Source of the DNA: Mastigamoeba balamuthi
Taxonomy: Eukaryota > Evosea > Mastigamoebida > Mastigamoebidae
DNA length: 64,000 nucleotides
Direction of reading: 5' to 3'
NCBI GenBank assembly: GCA_902651635.1
Contig: CACRSC010000065.1
Span: forward strand, 20,153-84,152
Below, in pieces: positions 9,865-20,792 of this stretch; position 1 is the stretch's first letter, and every line of letters starts with the position of its first letter. A model generated the notes under the pieces. The model ran no database searches and had not been told where the DNA came from. It saw only the letters and a list, made by a program, of their open reading frames with translations. The translations under genes and the position numbers were made by a program.

Positions 9865-12800
9865 ATGGCTGAAGGCGAACTCCCCCCGATCACCATCGGC
9901 GCTCCTCAGGTAATCCGCGAACCCGATAAATCCGGCCGCTGAAATTGTGTCGCGCACAGCAAGCGCCGCGTCCCTCGGTGACCCCGCGGGGCTCCAGGTC
10001 GCCCTGCAGCCCCGGACGGGCCTCACCCACCGTGCACACCGTCGCCCTGCCAGCCCCCCAGGCTCACCGACAGTCCCGCAGATCAGTTTCGAGAGGCCGA
10101 GGACCGGGAGCCCTCCGTGCCTGCCGCCTCCTGTTGTGCCGCCGCCGTACTCGTCGCACAGGCGGTCGTCGAGCCTGTCGTCGCCCAGGGCGACGCTCGC
10201 ACCGCTCCAGGTGACCTCGCCGACGTCCCGCAAGACGTTCGTCGCTGCCGGGTCCGGGGAGCCCTCGCCGCTGTCGCTGATCGCGGCCATCAAGCCGGGG
10301 CTCATGTAGTTCCTCTTCGCATCGCGCACAGCCGCTGAGCTCACCGCCCCTCTCGCAGCGGGCTCGCCGACCTGAGGAGGTCTGGGTCACACCCAGAGAA
10401 GCTGTCGCTGTCCAGCTCCAGATCTGTCAGCAGGTCGCCCAGCAGCCCGATGGGGGGGCTCGCCGGCATGCTCTCGGCGCCCTCGTCGCCCTTGCCGGTC
10501 TCCACGCCCAAGCAGTGGTCAAGCAGCCACAGCGAGGCCATGGCTGTCATCCGCAGGTACACGACAGAGCTAATCGACGCGCAATGCCGCATCGAGAAGG
10601 CCCAGTCGGACATCGCCGCGCTGGACGAGTCGATGCGCCGAGCCGCCACCGAGGCCGAGGAGCTGGCCAACAAGGAGCGCGTGCTAACGCCGCAGAACGA
10701 GTTGACCGAGGCCAAGCTGCGGGCAGTGCACAGGGCAGAGGCAGAGGCGGACGAGTCGATGCGGTCGCTCATGGACGAGAGCGCGAAGGAGCTGGCGCAA
10801 CAGGGAGAGCTCACGTCGAGAGCCGAAGACAAGCTCGCGAGGGTCAAGGCCGCGGTCGAGGAGCAGCGGGCCGCCGTAGCGGAGCTCGAAGCCAGAGTGG
10901 CAAAGTGCTCCGAGAGCCTCAGCAACGCCAACTCCATGTCCGTGTCCATGTCCCGCCCACCAGACGCCATTCTGTCTCAGCTTCTTACCGAGAACCGGTA
11001 CCTCGAGAAAGGTGCTGCCCTCTGTCTCCACTTGATTCAGCCTGACAATGTAAACCAGAGATCCGCAGGAAGACCGCTGCTGGGGAACGAATCGGGGCTG
11101 ACACGGAGAAGCTCGGTCAGGAGTTGGCCAAGACAGACGAGATCGTTGCGGCCACCCAGCAGCAGGCGGCCACCCAGGCTCAGTTCCGCGCTGCCCGGCT
11201 CGCAGAAATCGACCAGGCGACAGGAGACAACACGGACGAGGCGCCCTCTGGCGTCGTAACCATAAGTCCGCTGTCCCTCTTGGCCACATGTACTCACAAT
11301 TGCGGCAGTGTTCACCGACGTGGACGGCAAGAAGGACCTCTGGGAGAGCAGCCCCTCGGAAATGCTACTCGCCCTCAGAGCGCAGTCGATGATCATCAGA
11401 GAGGGTATTGTCCAGCACGCCGGGTACGAGACCAAGAGCGACGGAGAGATGTTCATGGCAGTCTTCTCATCGGCACTTGAGGCTGTGATGTGCTGCTCAG
11501 AGACTCAAGAGCGGCTGTCTGTTTGCCAGTGGCCCACGAACACCACGCTGCAGATACGAATCGGGCTCAACACAGGCCCTGCCGAGCGGGTCGTTTGCCG
11601 CGACTCGCAAGGTGTCAAAAAGGTGGACTACTTCGGTCCTGTCGTCAACAAGGCCGCGAGGATATCGGCGTCGACACCGGGAGGGTCTGTTCTCATCTCC
11701 AAGTCCACGTTCGAAGAGGTGGAGCGGGAGAGGCAGGGCGGGAGGCTGCACATGCTGGAAATACACTCGAGGGGAGAGATTCAGCTCCGAGGTATCACGG
11801 GTCTAGAGAGCGTGTTCGAAGTCGTACCGAGGGTGTTCTCCGGAAAGGCAGCCGCTGAGCCCAAACCCGACCTTCGTCCTTACTACGTTCCAAGCCCGAC
11901 AACCCTTCGGCGGCTTCAGGCAGAGGCAGAGGCCGCAGGCGAGGGAGACCTAGATGTCAAGCGCGAGCTTAATGATGCCCGGGCCCACATATACTTCATC
12001 CGACAGCAATCAGCCACGATGGAACAGACAGCGACTGAGCTGCAGACCCAGAAGGCCGAGTGCACCACCGAGCTCTCGGAGATCGAGTGGGACATCAGTC
12101 GAGCACGCCACCTGGCAGCACAGGACCACGACCACACAGTTCCCGTACAGGATGCTCTCCGAACAGCGCTCTCTCTCATACCAGGCGTGTCGGCCCGTAT
12201 TCCACCCCTGGAGCAGAGGCTAGTGGGGGCTCAGAAGGAGCTCGAAGTGGCACGCCAGAGCCTTTCTGTTTTCTCCGGAGTTATAGGGGATGCACTTAGC
12301 GTGCGCCTTCGGACAGTCGTTAAAAAGCTCGAGAGCTGTATTCAGATGGAGGAGTCGCGTTTCGAGAAGGCCAAAGCACGGACCCAAAGCTTCATCGACA
12401 TTTTCCAACTCGAAGCCGCAACGACGGCGGGAATTCCACAGGCTCTGACTGTGTCCCAGCCAGGCCCATACGAGAGCCTTCTATCCTCGATTACGAGGAC
12501 GTGCTATCTTCCTATGGAATGCCCTCCACTACTGCCCGAGAACTCCCTTCACGGGAAGGAAGCAGAGACAGAGGCTGCACTCATCTCCCGAGTCGTCGCA
12601 CAGGTTTCTGTCTGCTACACACAGCGCGAGATCGAGTGTGCTAGGTCCAAGAAATCGGACCTCATGGAACTACTCCAAGTCCTGGTCCGCAACCAGGCAA
12701 CTGCGGACTCCGACATAGGGCAGATCGAGAAACAGCTCGCGGATTGCTCTCGCGATCTCGCAGAACTGCAGAGGAAATACAACGAGGAATACCAGGAGGT

Positions 12801-13353
12801 GTGTGCTGCTTGGAAGAGTTCTATCATGAACCTTGAGGCTCGCAGCACCAGCAACCTGAAAGCGACAGAGGCACGCAGCCAGGCTAAGGCTCAGCTCCAA
12901 GAAGCGATGAAGAAGAAAATCGTAGACCCAGCATCGCGGAGAGCAAACGACATTGCCTATGTCGACAAACTTCAGATGCTCACAGCTCTGCACGTACCAC
13001 TTCCGGACGACGTCAGAGCACACTACACGCACCTCGTGTTCGACTGCGAGCTGGTCAATGCCATTGCACGAGCGAGGACAGAAGAAGAACTTAAGTCACT
13101 GATCGCAGTTGGAAGGCGTCATCCCGACCTCAAGAGGGCCCAGTCAGGCCTCCTGTCCCACAGGAACAAGCTGGTCCACAAGGCTTCGTGCTACACATCA
13201 GCATCACCACTGACGAAGATGGCCCTGACGATGCGGGAGCGCAAGGGCAGGCCAGAGGAGGAGGGGTTCATGACGACCCTGGCTCTGGCATCTGCGCGGA
13301 GTTCGAAGTCGTTTAACCTGTCACTTGCCATTCAGGGAAAGAAACTTGACTGA
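9865..13353 (+). CDS. Class III adenylyl/guanylyl cyclase with coiled coils
   Basis: Exons 9865-9909, 9960-10305, 10359-11011, 11059-11265 and 11309-13353; the last three junctions agree in frame, while the exon 1/2 phase is unresolved. About 1,100 aa. After a Ser/Pro-rich N-terminus and a long coiled coil (RRYTTELIDAQCRIEKAQSD onward) comes a cyclase homology domain: VVTIMFTDVDGKKDLWE with the first metal Asp, TKSDGEMFMAVF with the second Asp and a Lys typical of adenine recognition, and DYFGPVVNKAARIS with the Asp and the Asn/Arg transition-state pair. This favours cAMP synthesis. About 500 residues of mostly coiled coil follow. No membrane segment is visible, so it should be a soluble or cytoskeleton-tethered cyclase. 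AATAAA occurs just after the stop (13361-13366). Confidence 0.88.
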
Positions 13354-13360
13354 TAAAGCA

Positions 13361-13366
13361 AATAAA
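13361..13366 (+). terminator. Polyadenylation signal of the cyclase gene
   Basis: AATAAA begins eight bases after the cyclase stop codon, in the AT-rich 3' flank. Confidence 0.6.
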
Positions 13367-13599
13367 GACAAAGGGCCAGATCACAGTTCAATTTAGTGAG
13401 AGAGAAAAAGAGTGTATTTTTTCACAGGCTACAGCGATTCCTCATCTTCGCAGACGGTGTCACAAAATGAAGAGTTTTGCCTACAGACGAGGCCTGTGCC
13501 AGCTAAAGCCCTGTAGGTGCCAAAGACTTCCCAATTCGAACATTTCTTGGAAGAGCAACAACAAACTGTCTGTACGAGAGAACATAAAGATAACTACTG

Positions 13600-14933
13600 T
13601 ATCCAGGGAGATAATTTCACCAGGGACGGGGAATTTGTTTGGCTGTGTTGAAGTAGTGCCACGAGGTTGCAGAGTGCCCACAGCAATGACAGATGTACAG
13701 CAGCAATGTCCTGATTGTTTACAAGAGAACTGATCATTGTTTCGTCCCCCTTCCCCCTCATCCCTTCCCTGTCCCTTCCTGCCCCTTCCTGCCTCTTCTG
13801 GCCCCTCTCTTCCATCATCCCTCTGTTCAGGCCCAGTGCTTGATGAACTCAGTTCCTGGACATCTCCTGCTCCTTGTCCGTTCACTAGCATTAGCAAGAT
13901 GCCCCAAGAAACTTGTGATGTGCTTCTGCTTGTCCAGATACTTAAGGTCAAGCAAGCTCCTTGAAGATCCAGTTCTGACGTTGACAGGCCACTGACAACG
14001 TAGATGACCCTGCCATAGGGATTGGGCTTCCTGGCAATGAACACAATCCATGAACAGTTACCAGTGAAGATGACCATGCTCTCGTTAAGATAGAGCCACA
14101 TGGCACCAATCGTGTTTCAGAAGTGAAACAATGAATGGGAGAAGAGCTCGGCAAGGTACGACTTGTTGAGGTGCTCAAACGCACCAGTCAATGCTGTCCA
14201 GCAGTAGCACATGAGGAACTTCTTCTTCCCGTCAGCTGTCTTATAGTGACCCATCCTCTCTTCCTTGAGGAGGTCAAGGAACGCCTTGAGTCTCTTGTCA
14301 TTTGCTGCTGCCTTGACCTGGCCTGGTGCTTTACCCCCTCCACAAGTGATGAGGTCAACGATCATGCATATCAGCATCCTTCTGAGGAGTGCAAACAGGC
14401 AGGTATCACAGATCCGTGTGTGCAGCATTAGTATGTTGTGGGTGGGGCGTGGAGAGGTGCACTCACACTTTGGAGGGCCCAACTTCAGAGTGTGGTCCTT
14501 GCAGACCCTTGCATGTCTTGTTCATGACATCCTCAATGTGTGTTGACATGTACTCAATGAACTCTACCCAATGATATCCCAGAAGTACTTGGTGACCGTC
14601 TCTGAGTGGCCTGAGCAATTAGAGCACAGGGTTTGGTCAATTTGGCAAATGTGGTGAATTTGGGGCTTAAAAAGGAGAGTGTGCGCACAGGCAAAGAGGC
14701 ACGAATGCAGCACCACGAGGGGCAATGACAGCTTTAAGGATGCAGGTGAACACGTTTACCCAGTCATCTGTCTCAAGGGCATGGAAGGTCTTAATAACCA
14801 ACCCCTTCTTCTTGTACTTCTTCTCAGCCTTCTTCTCAGATGTGACCATCTCCTCACAGACCTGCCGGTCCACGACCTTGTCATTGCAATCCTTTATGAA
14901 CACCGCCAGTTCACACTGAATATTATGAGCCAT
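13600..14933 (-). pseudogene. Decayed DNA transposon, possibly PiggyBac-like
   Basis: A low-GC stretch carries short minus-strand open frames that look like pieces of one coding region. Pieces include EEMVTSEKKAEKKYKKKGLV (14667-14933), FLDLLKEERMGHYKTADGKK (14117-14482) and LNESMVIFTG...RKPNPYG (13481-14101). The last resembles the start of the PiggyBac DDE domain (DESM, then a Lys-Pro-x-x-x-Gly element) with Asn where the first catalytic Asp should be. The frames are interrupted by stops and shifts between pieces, so it is a relic. No terminal repeats or TTAA duplication were found. The family is a guess; a decayed host gene is possible. Confidence 0.3.
13742..13812. repeat. Polypyrimidine tract
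   Basis: About 70 bases made almost entirely of C and T, with repeated CCCCTTCC words. Such mirror-like tracts can form triplex DNA. It lies inside the decayed segment, so a functional role is unproven. Confidence 0.6.
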
Positions 14934-16172
14934 TCCGTTCTTTGTGTGTGCACAAGGGGCTTTGCATTTTAAATAATTCCCTGTTCCTGGTGAAATTATC
15001 TCCTTGGATACAGTGGATAATCAATGATCATTCCAGCTTGCCTTTGCTGAGGTGAGACAGTGATACAACATTGCATAAAGAGAAGTTTCATTGTTTTTAT
15101 TCTCTGCCTCCAGTAAGGGATAGATAGATCCTTGCAGGGCCAGGTGCAACAATTTTGGATGGGAAGATTTATGTTAAATGGACCGATTGTATATTCTCAG
15201 ATAGACCGAATTTCGTCAGAGAAAAAGGTAGTTTTCTTTACATTCTATATACCAGTTCCTTTACAAACGTAATGATGTATGTGTGCAGAGTGGAGTAGGC
15301 AGTTTGGGTGTCAAGGTAGTCCCATTGGTTGTTGTTTGTTGCTGCAAAAGCAGTCACAATTATATCCTGATTGCACTAGATGCCATACCAGAGGAAATGA
15401 CTTTACTTAATTTTGGGCCTCTTGGCCCCTTACACTCTACCTCAGCAAGAGAAACCCACTGCTCTTTGATGTACATGATGATCTCCAGGGAAAAGAGTTA
15501 CCAAAATGTCTCTGTCAAGTATTGTCATACATTCTATTTAAGCAGGTTTCTTATTTAATAATCTTAAACTGCTTTCAGTCCTTAATACCATCCTACCATC
15601 AAGCACCAAAGGATCCAGCAAAGCATGCACCCCTCTTCAGTTTTCAGATAGCCTCACTCTCATTCCTATTACCCTCAAATAGCCCAACTCAGACAGGAAG
15701 AAACCATTCTGAAACAGAATAAGAGATAATCAGAATATGTTTTTAGTATCTAGATGTTGCATTTTGTGCTCTTATTTCATAAGTTGAACTTGTCAGTTAT
15801 TGTCTGACAGCAGGTCTTTCTTCATGGTGAAGCAGTTCTATGAACTCATGGCGAGCTTGATCATTATGAGGGAGGAGGGGGCACTCCGTGTGATTGTTCT
15901 GACATATGGCACCACCACCCATTTCTTCTGGCCGATGTCAATGTAGAGATATGGCACACATCACCGCGGCAGAAACCGCCCGAGTCGGAGCTATAAATAG
16001 CGAGCCGTGCATTTCGAATGTCAATTGACATACACAGAAAAGCTCATTAAACATCACAGAAAACTCGGGTAGAAATCGAGGAAATAAGGCCGAAAAGCTA
16101 GATATCGAGGGTGAAAGAGCGAGATAAAAGTCTCTCAAAAAGCTGTGAGAAACGCCCTCGCCGTGAATTACG
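14934..16172. other. AT-rich intergenic DNA
   Basis: No supported gene. Only short open frames without recognisable motifs. GATATC at 16101-16106 lies about 70 bp before the next start codon, in an AT-rich leader. Confidence 0.6.
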
Positions 16173-17355
16173 ATGGACGCCGGTGCACCCCCCGTGCTCG
16201 AGTTCTCGTCCTCCCGCGTCTTCATCTTCTCCCCCTTCGAGGTCCCGCCCCCACCCCCGATCCCCCGTCTCCGCCCGTCGGGGGGCATCCGCCGCGACCC
16301 TTCTTTTTCGTCCCGCTGCACCACTGCGGCTAATTTGGACTCTTGCGTGTGTGCACGTTCTGCGGCCGCTGCGTATTACTGTGTGTGCCCTTGGTGTTCT
16401 CTCGCCAGGTCACCATCCGCATGGGCAAGGCGTGGCGGGCAGCGGGCAACGTGACGCCCGAGGACGTGTGGAAGGCAGGCCGCTCCGCGATGGTGTGTCG
16501 CGAGGGCCAGGCAACCCGTGCGCCCCCCTCCCTCCCTCATCCGCAGGCCACCGCCCCCTGCGCAACTCTTCACGGCTCGCAAATTTTTTTCTCTTCAGAC
16601 AAAAATTGCAGTGCACGGAACTCCACCCCCTCCCACCTTCTTTACCGCGTATCTGGCGGTTTGGCGGTTGAGGGATGGTGCCACGTTCTGACTCGGTCGG
16701 CCTCCATTGCGTGTGGCGGCTTCTGTGCTGTGTTTTGCCCTTTTCTTCCCCCTCGCAGCGACGCCGCCGTGCTCGCGGTGCTCGGTGACTGGCGGGCGCC
16801 ACTCGTCGCCGCTGACGCTGGGGCTGTCGAGCGGCGCCACGTTCGGCCCGCTCCGCACAGACGACCTCCCCGACTGCGAGCACTTCCGCTTCGACCTCTG
16901 CCGCTCGCACTGCTCGAGCTCCAGGTGCACACAACACCGCTTGCCGTACTGCGTATCACCTCTTTGCTGCGTCTTTTGTTACACAAATTCCGTCGAGAGC
17001 CGCTGCCCTAATTGCCGTGGCAGGCTGCACCTGGGAGGCAAGGTGGTGCTGAGGATGCAGCTGGCGGGGACGGTCGTCGTCAGCGCGCCCGTGGAGCTCT
17101 GCTCGAAGCTGTCGCGCAAGCGCCGCGAGCGCATGAGGCTGCGCGCCGAGGAGCAGGAGGCGCAGTCGCACATCCTCGCGGAGCAGCTCAGGCAGGCCGG
17201 GCAGCAGCCCGCGGTCCTCGACCCCGTCCTCTCGTCCGGCGGCTCCTCCCGGGGCTCCGCCATCACGTCTCCGGGCAGGGTCGAGGACGCGGATATGGAG
17301 AGGGGCTCTGGGTCCGAGGTCGGCCCCACCCCTCGCTCCGAGTCCGCCCCCAAGG

Positions 17356-17398
<43 letters not shown>

Positions 17399-18110
17399 GC
17401 AGGAGGCGGCGGCAGCGGCAGCGGCGATGCAGGAGGCTGCGTATGCCCGCGCGGCGGTGATGGGCACGACGGGGCTGGGGTCGCCGGTGATGGCGAGGAA
17501 CATGTGCATGTGCTCGCCGGCAGAGCTCCTGCAGGTGATGCAGGCGGCGCAGAGCGCGCGGGCCGACGCCGCGGCCACGTCGGCGGTTCTAAATTGCGCC
17601 ATGTGCGGGTCGCCGTTCACCGCCAGCGCCGCTGCAATCGCGCAGACGAACGTGCAGCTGCAGTCGCAGCTGCTGGGGTTGTTCCGCCAGATGAGCCAGC
17701 TGACCGGCCACCCGCTGCCGGATGGTGAGTGCCCCTCCAGTTGCCCTTCTGCGCAGTATCTGCCTTTGTTTTTAACGAGACCGCCTGCTCGTCTTGCTCG
17801 TCGGTCCTGGACGTGCTGGTGCCGCGGTGTCTGGGCGTCGATGCGGTCGCGCCTACAGGCGACAAAGGTGACAAACCCCAGTGATTCACCTTTGCCCCCA
17901 GCCGGCAACGAGACTGACCGTGCTCGCGGCCCTGCCCTCAGTATTAGCTCGCAACCCTTCCCCCCCAGAGAAACTGTTCTGCTTCTCCCTTGTTTCCCCC
18001 TCCCTTTTCCTCCCCATCTCCTTTCTACAGCAGCACAGTTGAATTACAGTGCCGATTGGACGAAGCCGGGTTCTCGTCAGGATCCATTCCGATTCCGCTT
18101 CTCCCCCTAG
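16173..18110 (+). CDS. Unrecognised polyQ protein, transcription-regulator-like
   Basis: Five exons give a continuous 410-aa frame: 16173-16241, 16409-16496, 16759-16924, 17024-17724 and 17902-18110; the donor ending exon 2 is the least certain. The N-terminal 150 residues look like a folded domain (LEFSSSRVFIFSPFE, MGKAWRAAGNVTPEDVWKAG, then a Cys-rich PPCSRC...FRFDLCRSHC segment). A basic/helical stretch (LSRKRRERMRLRAEEQEAQS) is followed by a polyQ run encoded mostly by CAG (near 17357-17400), an Ala-rich helix and NVQLQSQLLGLFRQMSQL. The layout (folded domain, basic region, polyQ) suggests a DNA-binding regulator, but the family is not recognised. It is followed directly by the heat shock factor gene. 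Confidence 0.6.
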
Positions 18111-18605
18111 GATGTATTTCGTATTCCGATTCACTTACCGCTTTTTCGTGTTCGTTTCTGTACTACTAAGAGCCCCAAGACGAGTGCTTTCTGCTTCCCT
18201 CCCTCGTTAGGACACGCCAGCCAATGCTGTATGCGTTGGCACGGCTCACCCGATAAGAGAACAATGACCACCGTTTGTGACTGGCTCGGTGTGCTGGCTG
18301 TTGGCTTGGGGTTTTGTGTTTTGTGGCAGAATGTTCTTCGGATCGGTCTTTGTTCTGGGCGTTCTGCTGTTTTTCCGTTGGAGATGGCTCCGATGGCCCG
18401 CCGGGCTGGCTGGACTGTGCTCGCTTGGCCACAGTCCATTTCGCCCGCCCCCCGGAGCAGCATCCGGGCCCGGAAGAGGAACGAAAAGACTAGAAGCCAG
18501 GCGAAACACGCAGAAAACTATCTGAAAACCCCCACAGCATAATATCTTGCACCCCCTCGCGCAACACCGCGTACCCCAACCCACATATTCCTCGCACACC
18601 CAAAA
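18111..18605. other. Intergenic region before heat shock factor gene
   Basis: About 500 bp without a supported gene. AATATC at 18541-18546 lies 60 bp before the heat shock factor ATG. The remaining DNA has no recognised motif. Confidence 0.55.
18541..18546 (+). promoter_or_regulatory. AATATC word upstream of HSF
   Basis: AATATC 60 bp before the HSF start codon, flanked by otherwise GC-rich DNA. Recurrent upstream hexamer of this window. Confidence 0.4.
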
Positions 18606-20444
18606 ATGGCCGAACAGACCGCGCTGCCCTCGCCAGGAGGCCTGGCGGCCCTCATGGGCTCGGCCGAGTCCGCCCTCCCGTCCCCCGCCGCGCTCCCGTC
18701 GGCCGCCCCGCGCGGCGCCGCCGTCGATCTCAAGGCGGACCCCGACGCGTCTTCGGCAGCAGCGGCAGCAGCAGCGGCGGCGGCGGCGGCACCGCAGCAG
18801 CAGCACACGCCGCTGGGCGGGCGCAGCAGCGAGGGGGAGGACGCGCAGGCGTCGGCGCTGACGGTGGCGGCGAAGCTGAGGAAGTCGAGGGCGGTGGCGA
18901 CGTTTGTCAGGAAGCTGTTCGAGATAGTCAACGACCCCGAGAACGCGGCGCTCGTCGCGTGGTCGTCCGAGCACCAGAACACCGCCTTCGTCGTCTGTGC
19001 GCTCGCCGGCCCCCTCTCCGCCTCGGCGCGCGCCCTCGCCCCGCCAAGCAGCATTCTCGTTTTGCAGCCCCCCACACACACGCTCACGCCGTCGGCGGGT
19101 TTTTTCTCGGGTTGCAGGGAACACCGTGGAGTTCAGCGCCAAGGTATGGGGGAGAATCCCGGCAGCGCCCCCCCTTCCTCACGCCCACGCGAGCGCGGGG
19201 GGCGCGCGTGCGCTCGCGTTCGCGAAAATGCGGCCACATTGCATTATTTAGTATCGGCGCTCAATTCGCCTCTTTCTTCTCCTGCGCCGTTCTCCAGATC
19301 CTTCCGAGGTTCTTCAAGCACTCGAACTTCCCCAGCTTCGTTCGGTACGAACGTTCCGTTCTGCCCCTTTCCCAGGCGAACACCCCCGTGGCGGATGTAA
19401 AATGGATGCAACACCGGCTGGCTGGGCTGCTGTCTCTTTGTCTTTGTTTTCCAAATGCTCTCGGCCCACTCGCATTCATTCTCACGGGACGCCCAACAGG
19501 CAGCTCAACAACTACGGGTTCCACAAGATCGAGTCGCGCCATGGCGAGGCGTTTGCGCACGACTGCTTCCGCCAGGACCACCCCGAGCTGCTGCGCGGCA
19601 TACAGCGCCGGCGAAAGGCCCCGCGGTCCAACGAGGAGTTCCCGCCGCACAACCTGATGCTCGGGGCGCTGGGGCTGCCGCGCGAGTCCGACGACGACGA
19701 CGAGCAGCAGCTCCAGCAGCAGCAGCAGCAACAACCGCAGCAGCAGTCGCCTGCTATGCGGCAGCAGCAGCAGATACAGCAGCAGCAGCAGCAGGCAGTG
19801 CAGATGCAGCAGCTGCAACTGCAGCAGCAGCGCGCCGCCCAGGTGGGGCGGATACAGATATTTCCCGAGCAGGCGCAGATACAGCAAATCCAGCAGATGC
19901 AGCAGATCCCGCAGCTGCAGATTCCCCAGATGCCGCAGATGCCGCCTGCGGACGCCCCGCCGCCGGACGTCAAGGAAGGCTCCGTTGCAAGCGTCTTCCT
20001 GGAACTGGCGAAGCTGCACTTCCAGAACAACGAGACGCAGAAGCTGCTGATGAGCTTCCGCGAGGAGCTCGCGATCACCCGCAGGCGCGAGGAGGAGCTC
20101 GGCCACCTCGCGCAGAGCATCGTCATGCAGTTCAACTCGATACAGCAGCAGCTGAGCCAGCAGCAGCAGGCAGTGGCCCGGCAGGACAGCGTCCAGCAGC
20201 AGCAACAGCAGCAGCAGCAGGCGTTCCAGGGCATCTTCGCCTCGCAGCCCCGCGTCGCACTGCCCGCGCAGCGCACACAGCAGCAACAACCGCAGCCACA
20301 GCAGCCGCAGCAGCCGCAGCAGCAGCAGGCCTATCCGGTGATGCAGCACGTGCAGCGGTACTACACGGGAGCCCCGCAGGCGGATCAGATGACGCTCGGG
20401 GCGCTGGGCGGCCTCGGGGCGCAGCACGACGCAGCCGCGGCGGT

Positions 20445-20475
<31 letters not shown>

Positions 20476-20523
20476 GTGCAGGGGGCGGCTCACGCGACGC
20501 AGGACTACACGTTGCATTGGTGA
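18606..20523 (+). CDS. HSF: Heat shock transcription factor
   Basis: Four exons join exactly in frame to 495 aa: 18606-18996, 19118-19143, 19298-19344 and 19500-20523. The DNA-binding domain (about residues 85-185) shows FVRKLFEIVNDPEN, FVVWNTVEFSAKILPRFFKH, and the recognition helix SNFPSFVRQLNNYGFHKIES, followed by FRQDHPELLRGIQRRR. Splicing restores the invariant Trp (FVVW) and the FVRQLNNYGF motif across introns. A helical heptad region around SVFLELAKLHFQNNETQKLL may act as the trimerisation domain. The rest is dominated by Gln runs (CAG/CAA), including near residues 200-245 and at the C-terminus, a likely activation region. Heat shock factors bind nGAAn arrays in the nucleus and drive chaperone genes. 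Confidence 0.95.
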
Positions 20524-20722
20524 AGCGGTGCCAACAACGCCTTGGAGCCACCGCAATTGCACGCAAACGCACGCCTTGAATTGTTTCCCTTTTGAGTCTT
20601 GGCACGGGATCGGGGAGCTTGAGCTGGGGAGGATTTGCGCTGGCAGCCTTAAGAGCATGCCAATGAACCAGCAAAGGGCCCCGTTGTTGTACCGCCTTTT
20701 CCATTCAGTGCCAATTTCCCCT

Positions 20723-20743
20723 GATATTTCTTGTGCTGATATT
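20723..20743 (+). promoter_or_regulatory. Paired GATATT words upstream of glycoside hydrolase A
   Basis: GATATTTCTTGTGCTGATATT holds two copies of the hexamer 15 bp apart, 50-70 bp before the ATG at 20793. The paired arrangement is unique in this window. Confidence 0.45.
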
Positions 20744-20792
20744 TCTCTTTTGGATCTCAGTGGTCAGTTGGTCCACCGGAAACGCGCGCGTC

